Assembly: GCA_013360535.1 (NCBI GenBank)
Contig: JABWBL010000056.1
Span: 1-12,047, forward strand
From: Planctomycetaceae bacterium
GTDB taxonomy: Bacteria; Planctomycetota; UBA1135; GCA-002686595
DNA: 12,047 nucleotides
Reading direction: 5' to 3'
Position 1 is the stretch's first letter. Every line of letters begins with the position of its first letter. Below, one piece after another: positions 6,773 through 12,047 of this stretch. The notes below the pieces were generated by a model. That model was not told the origin of the DNA. It saw only the letters and a list, made by a program, of their open reading frames with translations, and ran no database searches. A program made the translations under genes and the position numbers.

Positions 6773-8296
6773 TCATTGCGCGGGAAGCGGCTCGAGCGTG
6801 CGCAGCGGGATTCGCAGGCGCACGAGCGCGCCACGGCCCGCGTTCGACGCGATCTCGATCATGCCCCCGGCCTGCTCGACGAACCGACGAACGCTGCGCA
6901 ACCCGAGCCCGTTTCTCCCCGGACGGAGCGGGCCCTGTGCCGCCAGGGCTTGTTCGAGCGCATCGTCGTCGAAGCCCGGTCCCGTGTCCTCGACCTCGAG
7001 CAGCGCCGTTTCCGCCGGATCCTTGCTGCGTTCGAGCCGAGCGCGGATCGTGAGCTTTCCGCCCCCAGGCATCGCCGTCTTGCTGTTGAGCGCGAGGTTG
7101 AGCAGCGCCATCTCGAGCTCGGAAGCCTCCACGGCGAGCGGCGGCAAGTGGGGGGCCGGCTCGATCGCGAGCTCCACGGTCTTTCCGAGCACGGCGCGCA
7201 GCAGCGGAACGAGCGTCTGGGCGGCGCAGTCGAACGTGACGGCGGATCCTGCGTTGCGTCCCCCACGCGAGACCCGCAGCACGTTGCGAACGAGGTCGAT
7301 CGCGCGGCTGATGGCGAGCTCGATCCCGGTGACGTAGGAATCGCGCAACGTGCTCGAGGGCTCGACACGCAGGAGCTCGCAGTATCCGGAGACGGCGCTG
7401 AGCACGTTGGCGAGATCGTGGACGGCCTCGGCGGCGATGCGCGCGGAGAGTTCCACGCGTTCGAGCTCGCGCAGGCGCTCGCCGAGCTCCTCGATCGTGC
7501 GCACGTGCCGCTGCAGGCCGACGAGCCGCGCCATCAACGCCGCGAGCGCCGCGGCCCGGCGCTCGTCCTGCTCGTCGAAGGGCTCGCGGTCGATCCGGTC
7601 GCAGAAGTACAGGCGCCCATACACCTCGGTGCCGCTGCTGATGGGCACGATCATGAGCGTGCGCATCGCCGGGTGCGCTGCCGGGAAACCCTCGGCGAAC
7701 GGGTGGCGCGCGATGTCGCCGGTCCGCAGCGCCTCGCCAGTCCGCAACACGATCCCGAGCAGCCCGCGTCCCTGCGGCGCGGAGCCGATCGCCGCGATCT
7801 CGTCCGCGCCGAGCCCCGACACGAGGAACTGCACGAGCTTCTGGTCCTCGACGATGCCGACGGCGCCGTAACGACACCGCAGCAGGTCCCGCATCAGGTG
7901 CACCGCAGCCTGCAGGAAAGCCGCCTCGCGCGGCTCGCTTCGGAACAGGTCGAGCAGCTGCCCGGCCCAGTCGTGCTGGCGCTCGCGCGGCGCACGGCGA
8001 ACCCCGCAGAACAGACCGCTCTCATCGAAGCAGGGCTCGATCACCGAGCCATCGGGCTGGCGCAGCAAGTAGCCCGTGCCCTGACAATGCGCCGCGTGCG
8101 GCTCGGAACTGGCGCTGCAGCCTCCGCACGCGCGCGCGTCCTGAGCGAGCAACAGGCCCACGAAGCTCCTGCGATCCCGGAGCTTCGGATCGGAGAACAC
8201 CGCGAGGATCGTCCTGTCGCTGACGCCGCCGCAGCACAGCGACTCCGCCAGTCGGCAGGCGTGGACTTCCTTGCACTCAAGCTCCGGCGAACTCAT
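6773..8296 (-). CDS. Soluble sensor histidine kinase: Cys-rich N-terminus, GAF domain, HisKA, HATPase
   Basis: 507 aa, no signal peptide or membrane segment, so cytoplasmic. Residues 1-97 hold nine cysteines (8, 14, 21, 22, 57, 60, 71, 89, 97), including C21-C22 and a CxxC (57-60); I recognise no family for this part. A GAF-like domain spans about 125-260, with GVL-type strands such as TLMIVPISSGTEVYGRLYF (213-231). The dimerisation/phosphoacceptor segment AEAVHDLANVLSAVSGYCEL has His293 and resembles the HD-x-N-N box of NtrB-like kinases. The ATPase shows an N-box LALNSKTAMPGGG (Asn404), a G1 box VEDTGPGF (435-442) and a G2 box GRNGLGLRSV (460-469). It should autophosphorylate His293 and pass phosphate to the receiver protein(s) encoded downstream. 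It is the first gene of a three-gene operon and divergent from the chemoreceptor gene. GGGAG (8311-8307) 10 nt before ATG 8296 supports the start. Confidence 0.92.
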   Translation of the reverse strand: MSSPELECKEVHACRLAESLCCGGVSDRTILAVFSDPKLRDRRSFVGLLLAQDARACGGCSASSEPHAAHCQGTGYLLRQPDGSVIEPCFDESGLFCGVRRAPRERQHDWAGQLLDLFRSEPREAAFLQAAVHLMRDLLRCRYGAVGIVEDQKLVQFLVSGLGADEIAAIGSAPQGRGLLGIVLRTGEALRTGDIARHPFAEGFPAAHPAMRTLMIVPISSGTEVYGRLYFCDRIDREPFDEQDERRAAALAALMARLVGLQRHVRTIEELGERLRELERVELSARIAAEAVHDLANVLSAVSGYCELLRVEPSSTLRDSYVTGIELAISRAIDLVRNVLRVSRGGRNAGSAVTFDCAAQTLVPLLRAVLGKTVELAIEPAPHLPPLAVEASELEMALLNLALNSKTAMPGGGKLTIRARLERSKDPAETALLEVEDTGPGFDDDALEQALAAQGPLRPGRNGLGLRSVRRFVEQAGGMIEIASNAGRGALVRLRIPLRTLEPLPAQ

Positions 8297-8306
8297 CGAA
8301 CTCGAT

Positions 8307-8311
8307 CTCCC
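8307..8311 (-). promoter_or_regulatory. Ribosome binding site of the histidine kinase gene
   Basis: Minus-strand GGGAG lies 10 nt upstream of ATG 8296 and fixes the kinase start, so the Cys-rich segment is the true N-terminus. Confidence 0.6.
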
Positions 8312-8376
8312 GACAAGCCACGGTCGAGCGCAGGTTGGAACGAAACGGACGATTCGAGCCTTGAAGAGCGGATCGT

Positions 8377-8397
8377 GACGCGCCGGGAAGGCGCGTC
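8377..8397 (-). promoter_or_regulatory. Stem-loop in the presumed leader of the kinase operon
   Basis: GACGCGCC (8377-8384) and GGCGCGTC (8390-8397) form a perfect 8-bp stem with a 5-nt loop. It lies 80 bp upstream of the kinase ATG, so it would be in the 5' leader if transcription starts beyond it. It could be an RNA structure or an operator; only the pairing is observed. Confidence 0.35.
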
Positions 8398-8817
8398 GGC
8401 GCGGCGGAACATCACTGAAAGGCGACCCCCCGAGAGTTGCAGATCTGACACGTCCGCTCGCGGTACCGCCCTTCCTGACGGCTCAGCCCCGTCCGCGAGC
8501 GAGCGCTGATCAACATAACCGATGCGCACGGTGTCGCCGCAGACGGAGGTGAACCTGTTCGAGTGCGTTCTTACCTGCATGGTGCTTACGTGGAACTACG
8601 GATGGACGACTGGCCCGCGATCTGATTCGACCCGCCGAGGCGCATGCAGCGGGCGAGAGTTCCTTCGACTGCACGAACCGCGACCCGCACACGAGTCTCC
8701 ACTACGTGGCGATTGGGGGATCTTCGCGTGCGGGCTGCCTGACGCGCACTCGATGGAAGAGGACCGCAGCGCTCGCGCACTCTCGCGTCGAACGTGCCTC
8801 GCTCCTCGCTCCTGCCC

Positions 8818-8821
8818 AGGA
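8818..8821 (+). promoter_or_regulatory. Ribosome binding site of the chemoreceptor gene
   Basis: AGGA, 6 nt before ATG 8828, decides this start over upstream in-frame candidates between 8522 and 8828. Confidence 0.65.
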
Positions 8822-8827
8822 TTCCCC

Positions 8828-10849
8828 ATGAACACTACCCCGCTCGATTCCGCGCAACCGCAGATCGCTCCCGCTCACCCCGGCGAAACCTCCGCCGCTG
8901 TCCAGCATTGGCTTGCGCAGAGCCCGGGTGCGGATCCGCTCGCTCGCGCCGGCGCGTTCGCCGGTCTGATGGAGAAGCACTTCGGCGCCACTTCGATGTG
9001 GTGCCTCGTCTGGAACTCGGAGCAGGCTCGGCTCGAGTCGCCCAAGGAGCGCTCGCGCGGCAACGAGCCCGGCGCGCATGCCCTGCGGCTCGCGCAGAAG
9101 GCGTGGCGTGATGGCGCCGCGTGTGTCGAGTGCCTGAGCGCAGGCACGACGGCGCTGTGCGCGGTTCCTGTCGGCGCTCCGGACGGCCCCGGATTCGTCG
9201 TGCTCGCCAGCTTCCCCGGAGCTCCGGACGCGATCGACCTCGCGGGCCTCGACACGCTCGCGAGCGTCGCGGGGCTCGAGCTCGCCGGTGCCGCCGCGCA
9301 GCTCGCGCAGCGCATGCTCGAGCGGGTCGGCCTCAACGTGATCTTCGCCGACAACGACCTCGTGATCCGTTACGTCAATCCGGCCTCGATGAAGCGGCTG
9401 GAGGAGCTGCGCCGCCTGCTGCCCGTGTCGCCGGAGGAAGTGCTCGGCCAGTCGATCGACATCTTCCACAAGGATCCGCGCCGCCAGCGCCGCCTGCTCG
9501 CGGAACGTTCGAACCTGCCGCACCAGGCGCGCATCCAGCTCGGTGACGAACTGCTCGACCTGCGCGTGGACGCGCTCGACGGCGCCGACGGCAAGCCGCT
9601 GGGATTCCTCGTGACGTGGGACGTCGTCACGCAGCAGGCGCGGGCGGAGCTCGAGCGCGATCGGGTGCTCTCGATGATGGAGAACGCGCCGATCAACGTG
9701 ATGTTCGCGGACAAGGACGAGTTCAAGATCCGCTACATGAACGCCGCCTCGCTGCGGACGCTCAAGAGCCTTGCCGCGCACCTGCCGATCCCGCCCGAAC
9801 GCATCCTCGGCACCTCGATCGACGCGTTCCACAAGGACCCCGCGCACCAGCGGCGGATCCTGTCGGACCCCAAGCGCCTGCCCTATCGCGCGCAGATCCA
9901 GCTCGGCCCCGAGACGCTCGACCTGCTCGCGAGCCCGATCCACGACACGCAGGGCAACCTGCTCGGGATCATGGCGACCTGGTCGGTGATCACGCAGCAG
10001 ATCGAGCTCGAGCGACGCGAGAAAGCCGCCGCCGAGGCGATGAAGCGCGTGCTCGAGCGCGTCGTCGAATGCAGCGGCGCGATGAGCGGGTCCTGCACGC
10101 AGATGGCCCAGACGAGCCAGTCGCTCGCGTCGGCGGCGCAGGAAACCTCGAGCCAGGCTTCCACCGCGAGCGTCGCGGCGCGACAGGTGTCCGCGAACGT
10201 GCAGTCGGTCGCGTCGGCGTCCGAGGAGATGACCGCTTGCATCCAGGAGATCGCCGGCAACGTCGCGAAGGCCTCCGACATCGCCAAGCAGGCCGCCGGG
10301 CACTCCCGCTCGGCGAGCGAGATGGTCAGCAAGCTGCAGTCGAGCAGCGCGGCGATCGGTGAGGTGCTCAAGCTGATCACCGGCATCGCGCAGCAGACCA
10401 ACCTGCTCGCGCTCAACGCGACGATCGAGGCCGCGCGCGCGGGAGACGCGGGGCGCGGGTTCGCGGTGGTCGCGAACGAGGTCAAGGAGCTCGCCAAGCA
10501 GACCGCGGCGGCGACGCAGCAGGTCGAGAAGCAGATCGAGAGCGTGCGCGCGGATGCCGACGGCACGGTCAAGGCCATCGGCTCGATCGACGTGATCGTG
10601 CAGCAGGTCAACGAGTTCCAGTCGACGATCGCGGCCGCCGTGGAGGAGCAGGCCGCCACGACCGCCGAGATCAACCGCAACGTGTCGGAGGCCTCCGTCG
10701 GAGTCGGTGCGATCGCTTCGAACGTCGAGGGCGTCGCGAGCGCGGCCCGCAGCACGGCGGAGGGCGCCCAGCACACCGAGAGCATGACGGCCGACCTCGG
10801 GCAGCTCGCCCAGCAGCTGAACGAGATCGTCGCGACGTACCGCAAGTGA
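8828..10849 (+). CDS. Soluble methyl-accepting chemotaxis protein with GAF-like and two PAS domains
   Basis: 673 aa with no membrane segments and no HAMP domain, so a cytoplasmic chemoreceptor. Residues 25-160 look GAF-like (for example [20 protein letters not shown], 109-128). Two PAS domains follow at about 165-270 and 284-390. They are clear internal duplicates: both contain the order INV/LNV-x-FAD, IRY-x-N-x-AS, LG-x-SID-x-FHKDP, QRR, then IQLG and a TW-x-V-x-TQQ exit strand. The signalling domain (about 405-670) is a long helical hairpin whose tip [20 protein letters not shown] (520-539), followed by [15 protein letters not shown], is the most conserved part of chemoreceptors and binds CheA/CheW. 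Gln/Glu-rich repeats on both sides (for example 436-440, 564-567, 606-610) could be methylation sites. No CheR/CheB pentapeptide tether is seen; the chain ends ATYRK. No che genes are in the window, so it must work with an array encoded elsewhere. It is divergent from the kinase operon, which has a GAF input too. Confidence 0.95.
   Translation: MNTTPLDSAQPQIAPAHPGETSAAVQHWLAQSPGADPLARAGAFAGLMEKHFGATSMWCLVWNSEQARLESPKERSRGNEPGAHALRLAQKAWRDGAACVECLSAGTTALCAVPVGAPDGPGFVVLASFPGAPDAIDLAGLDTLASVAGLELAGAAAQLAQRMLERVGLNVIFADNDLVIRYVNPASMKRLEELRRLLPVSPEEVLGQSIDIFHKDPRRQRRLLAERSNLPHQARIQLGDELLDLRVDALDGADGKPLGFLVTWDVVTQQARAELERDRVLSMMENAPINVMFADKDEFKIRYMNAASLRTLKSLAAHLPIPPERILGTSIDAFHKDPAHQRRILSDPKRLPYRAQIQLGPETLDLLASPIHDTQGNLLGIMATWSVITQQIELERREKAAAEAMKRVLERVVECSGAMSGSCTQMAQTSQSLASAAQETSSQASTASVAARQVSANVQSVASASEEMTACIQEIAGNVAKASDIAKQAAGHSRSASEMVSKLQSSSAAIGEVLKLITGIAQQTNLLALNATIEAARAGDAGRGFAVVANEVKELAKQTAAATQQVEKQIESVRADADGTVKAIGSIDVIVQQVNEFQSTIAAAVEEQAATTAEINRNVSEASVGVGAIASNVEGVASAARSTAEGAQHTESMTADLGQLAQQLNEIVATYRK
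9320..9997 (+). repeat. Internal duplication encoding tandem PAS domains
   Basis: The segments about 9320-9637 and 9677-9997 encode homologous PAS domains about 119 residues apart, roughly half identical by eye and sharing the FHKDP-x-x-QRR block. The DNA copies have diverged, so this is an old domain duplication, not a recent tandem repeat. Confidence 0.85.
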
Positions 10850-10861
10850 GCGCACCGCGGG

Positions 10862-10895
10862 GACGATCCGGCGCCCTGGCGGACGCCGGATCGTC
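10862..10895 (+). terminator. Perfect 12-bp hairpin after the chemoreceptor gene
   Basis: GACGATCCGGCG (10862-10873) and CGCCGGATCGTC (10884-10895) pair perfectly around a 10-nt loop, starting 13 bases after the TGA stop. Strength and position suit a transcription terminator. The following bases GTGCGGAGGG lack a T-run, so it may act with Rho or as a 3'-end stabiliser. Confidence 0.6.
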
Positions 10896-10930
10896 GTGCG
10901 GAGGGCGGGCGCTCGTTATGTTCGGACTCG

Positions 10931-10936
10931 AAGGAG
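10931..10936 (+). promoter_or_regulatory. Ribosome binding site of the VOC-family gene
   Basis: AAGGAG, 10 nt before ATG 10947. It selects this ATG over an upstream in-frame GTG at 10896, which would begin inside the stem-loop region. Confidence 0.65.
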
Positions 10937-10946
10937 CGAACGGACC

Positions 10947-11336
10947 ATGAGCGATGCACCCAAGCCCGCGGTCGGCACGATCGGCTGGAAGGACCTGACG
11001 GTCGCGAACGCCGAGAGCGTGCGCGACTTCTACATGGGCGTGGCGGGCTGGACGGCGCAGCCGCTCGACATGGGCGGCTACGACGACTACGTGATGATGC
11101 CTCCCGGCGGCGGTGAGCCGGTGGGTGGCATCTGCCACAAGCGCGGCGGAAATGCGGACATTCCGAGCCAGTGGCTGCTCTACATCGTGGTGGCGGACCT
11201 CGAGGTCGCGCTGCAGCGCGTGCGCGAGCTCGGCGGAGAGGTCGTGCGCGAGCCGAAGGGCGCGGGCGGCGGACGCTTCTGCGTCGTCAAGGATCCGGCC
11301 GGGGCCGTTTGTGGCCTGTACCAGTCGGGTGCTTGA
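10947..11336 (+). CDS. VOC superfamily (glyoxalase/bleomycin-resistance fold) protein
   Basis: 129 aa, the usual length for a single-domain VOC protein, with two beta-alpha-beta-beta-beta halves. The first half has GTIGWKDLTVANAESVRDFY (10-29) followed by MGVAGW and YDDYVMMPPGGGEPVGGICH (45-64). The second half has WLLYIVVADLEVALQRVREL (76-95), GGEVVREPKGAGGGRFCVVK (96-115) and DPAGAVCGLYQ (116-126). The pattern resembles uncharacterised glyoxalase-like proteins; the metal-ligand set cannot be assigned with confidence, so substrate and even catalysis are open. No signal or membrane segment is present, so it is cytoplasmic. It lies downstream of the chemoreceptor after a strong hairpin, so probably has its own promoter. 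Its TGA is only 3 bp from the stop of the convergent Nudix gene. Confidence 0.88.
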   Translation: MSDAPKPAVGTIGWKDLTVANAESVRDFYMGVAGWTAQPLDMGGYDDYVMMPPGGGEPVGGICHKRGGNADIPSQWLLYIVVADLEVALQRVRELGGEVVREPKGAGGGRFCVVKDPAGAVCGLYQSGA

Positions 11337-11339
11337 GCG

Positions 11340-11762
11340 TCAGGCGGCCTTGAGCAGCGCGTGCAGGCGCAGCAGGGCCGCGCGGTCGGGCTCGAGCTCG
11401 AGCGACGGGTAGGCGTCGGTGAACGAAGCCCAGCGGTGGGCCGAGAAACGCGGCGAGAGCTGCATCACGTCGAGGGACTCGGGCGGCGTGCGGAAGCCGT
11501 AGGTCCACTCGATCACCTCCTCGTCGCCGAGCACCCAGCGACCGGGCATCTGCAGGTCGACGACGCCCATCGGGCGCGAGATGCCGATGTCGTCGAGCAC
11601 CTCGCGGCGGATGGCGGTGTCGAGCTTCTCGCCGAAGCCGATCGGCCCTTGCAGCGGCCCCCAGAAGCTCTCCGCGTGCGCGGCGCGCAGGAGCAGGTAG
11701 TCCGGCTGCGACCCGCGGTAGCGGAACACGAACACCTTGATGCGATGCACGAGGTCGGTCAT
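11340..11762 (-). CDS. Nudix hydrolase, possibly dihydroneopterin triphosphate pyrophosphatase-like
   Basis: 140 aa, a single Nudix domain. The Nudix box (G-x5-E-x7-REU-x-EE-x-GU) is seen at residues 39-61 as GPIGFGEKLDTAIRREVLDD followed by IGI: Gly39, Glu45, Arg53 and Glu54 fit, but the Glu-Glu pair is replaced by Asp57-Asp58, which could weaken or alter metal binding. An opening strand HRIKVFVFRY (6-15), FWGPLQG before the box, then EVIEWTYGF (82-90) and FSAHRWASFTDAY (106-118) resemble the layout of NudB, which removes pyrophosphate from dihydroneopterin triphosphate in folate synthesis. Substrate assignment is inference; Nudix enzymes vary widely. It is divergent from a folC-like gene 137 bp away, which fits a folate role, and convergent with the VOC gene. 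The start is the ATG at 11762; no strong RBS is seen. Confidence 0.87.
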   Translation of the reverse strand: MTDLVHRIKVFVFRYRGSQPDYLLLRAAHAESFWGPLQGPIGFGEKLDTAIRREVLDDIGISRPMGVVDLQMPGRWVLGDEEVIEWTYGFRTPPESLDVMQLSPRFSAHRWASFTDAYPSLELEPDRAALLRLHALLKAA

Positions 11763-11885
11763 GGTCGGGGGCTACGGCCGTGGAGCCGAACCTTGTCGGA
11801 GAGCGAACTCCGGCGGGGCAGGGGCCCGGCGTTCACCGAGGTGGAGATCGGCCGGTGCCGCGAGGGGACTGAACGCGGGCTGGAA

Positions 11886-11890
11886 AGGAG
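11886..11890 (+). promoter_or_regulatory. Ribosome binding site deciding the start of the right-edge gene
   Basis: AGGAG lies 9 nt before GTG 11900 but only 3 nt before the in-frame GTG 11894, so GTG 11900 is preferred. An in-frame TGA at 11870-11872 rules out any start further upstream. Confidence 0.55.
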
Positions 11891-11899
11891 TGCGTGGAC

Positions 11900-12047
11900 G
11901 TGGCGGGGCAAACGACGTCGGGTGAGCGCCGGCCGGATCCGGCGGCGGTGGCGGCGCGGCTGGAGGCCTTGGTCGACTGGGAGCGGCGCAAGCGCGCCTC
12001 GATGCGCGTCTCGACCGATCCGGAGCGCCGGCTGCTCGAGCTCCTCG
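11900..12047 (+). CDS. folC: Probable folylpolyglutamate synthase N-terminus (cut by right window edge)
   Basis: Only the first 49 codons are visible. After a loose Pro/Arg-rich start the peptide has AAVAARLEALVDWERRKRAS (15-34) and TDPERRLLELL (39-49). This matches the beginning of FolC/dihydrofolate synthase proteins, in which a short helix with a L-x-x-L-x-D/N-x-E motif is followed some 20 residues later by an LL-x-x-LG-P segment leading to the ATP-binding loop; the loop itself lies beyond the edge. The enzyme would add glutamate to folates in the cytoplasm. The call is based on a short, weakly specific stretch, so it is tentative; another Mur-ligase-like or unrelated protein is possible. 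GTG start with an AGGAG upstream. The 137-bp gap to the Nudix gene should hold both divergent promoters, though no clear elements were seen. Confidence 0.42.
   Translation, partial: MAGQTTSGERRPDPAAVAARLEALVDWERRKRASMRVSTDPERRLLELL

Larger units (their letters stand above)
8297..8827. other. 531-bp divergent regulatory region between kinase operon and chemoreceptor gene
   Basis: No convincing gene lies here. Open frames on both strands have irregular third positions and no family resemblance; the plus-strand frame is open from 8522 in phase with the chemoreceptor but looks non-coding. The stretch around 8505-8610 is visibly less GC-rich than its flanks, as expected of promoters, yet no clear sigma-70 or sigma-54 elements could be assigned. 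Inverted repeats seen are a hairpin at 8377-8397, the palindrome GCGGTACCGC at 8460-8469 and GAACCTGTTC at 8551-8560. Both divergent promoters are expected within it. Confidence 0.6.

Noticed and set aside
6333..6776. An ATG at 6776 overlapping the kinase stop as ATGA and in frame with the response regulator
   Set aside because: It would give the regulator an Arg/His/Pro-rich 148-residue extension; the alternative frame from 6748 gives a plausible receiver-like protein and better third-position composition.
5628..7877. 749-codon minus-strand frame including the response regulator
   Set aside because: Only its last 234 codons (from 6332) look like protein; the upstream part is Arg-rich, out-of-frame translation of the kinase and the 139-aa gene.
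6536..8509. 657-codon plus-strand frame opposite the histidine kinase
   Set aside because: Antisense artefact; kinase motifs on the minus strand are unambiguous.
8551..8560. GAACCTGTTC palindrome as a LexA-type operator
   Set aside because: The spacer is 2 nt rather than the 4 nt of the GAAC-N4-GTTC type, it occurs once, and no SOS gene is adjacent.
8522..8827. In-frame 102-codon upstream extension of the chemoreceptor
   Set aside because: No domain, Cys/Arg/Ser-rich, poor third-position pattern, and a good ribosome site sits at ATG 8828.
8702..10855. 717-codon minus-strand open frame opposite the chemoreceptor
   Set aside because: Antisense artefact of the MCP gene; low-complexity Arg/Leu/Asp composition and no recognisable domain.
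11737..11925. 62-codon plus-strand frame overlapping the Nudix start
   Set aside because: Gly/Arg-rich with no structure; it overlaps the better-supported Nudix and right-edge genes.

Overview
This window is very GC-rich, with G or C at most third codon positions. It carries a set of genes typical of Planctomycetota: a secreted lipoprotein sulfatase, a DUF1800/DUF1501 secreted pair, and a histidine kinase operon divergent from a soluble chemoreceptor. The phylum is inferred from gene content. DUF1800/DUF1501 pairs also occur in some other phyla, such as Acidobacteriota and Myxococcota. I saw no rRNA, tRNA, CRISPR array, transposase or integrase, and composition looks even throughout, so this reads as ordinary chromosome rather than an inserted element.

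Layout, left to right. (1) 1-119 (-): start of a secreted protein that runs off the left edge. (2) 235-1653 (-): type I sulfatase lipoprotein, followed by a hairpin. (3) 1654-1808: divergent promoter region with two stem-loop-forming inverted repeats. (4) 1809-5225 (+): operon of DUF1800, DUF1501 and a small four-helix membrane protein, with an RBS embedded at the first junction and an ATGA stop/start overlap at the second, ending in a hairpin. (5) 5347-5631 (+): 94-aa orphan gene whose stop codon lies in the same CTAG as the stop of the next gene on the opposite strand. (6) 5628-8296 (-): signalling operon reading from right to left: Cys-rich/GAF histidine kinase, a small receiver-like protein, and a FixJ/NarL-type response regulator. 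(7) 8297-8827: 531-bp divergent regulatory region. (8) 8828-10849 (+): soluble methyl-accepting chemotaxis protein with a GAF-like region and two duplicated PAS domains, then a perfect 12-bp hairpin. (9) 10947-11336 (+): VOC/glyoxalase-fold protein, convergent with (10) 11340-11762 (-): Nudix hydrolase. (11) 11900-12047 (+): beginning of a probable folylpolyglutamate synthase that runs off the right edge.

How the genes may work together. The DUF1800 and DUF1501 proteins are an exported pair (Sec-type and Tat-type signals) and the membrane protein translated with them is a candidate partner. The soluble kinase, its two downstream receiver proteins and the soluble PAS chemoreceptor all lack membrane segments, so together they look like intracellular sensing, possibly of redox state, metal or a small ligand; the kinase N-terminus has nine cysteines in its first 97 residues. 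The Nudix protein beside a folC-like gene hints at a folate-related role. The most interesting region is 5628-10849, especially the Cys-rich kinase input module and the receiver-like protein between kinase and regulator.
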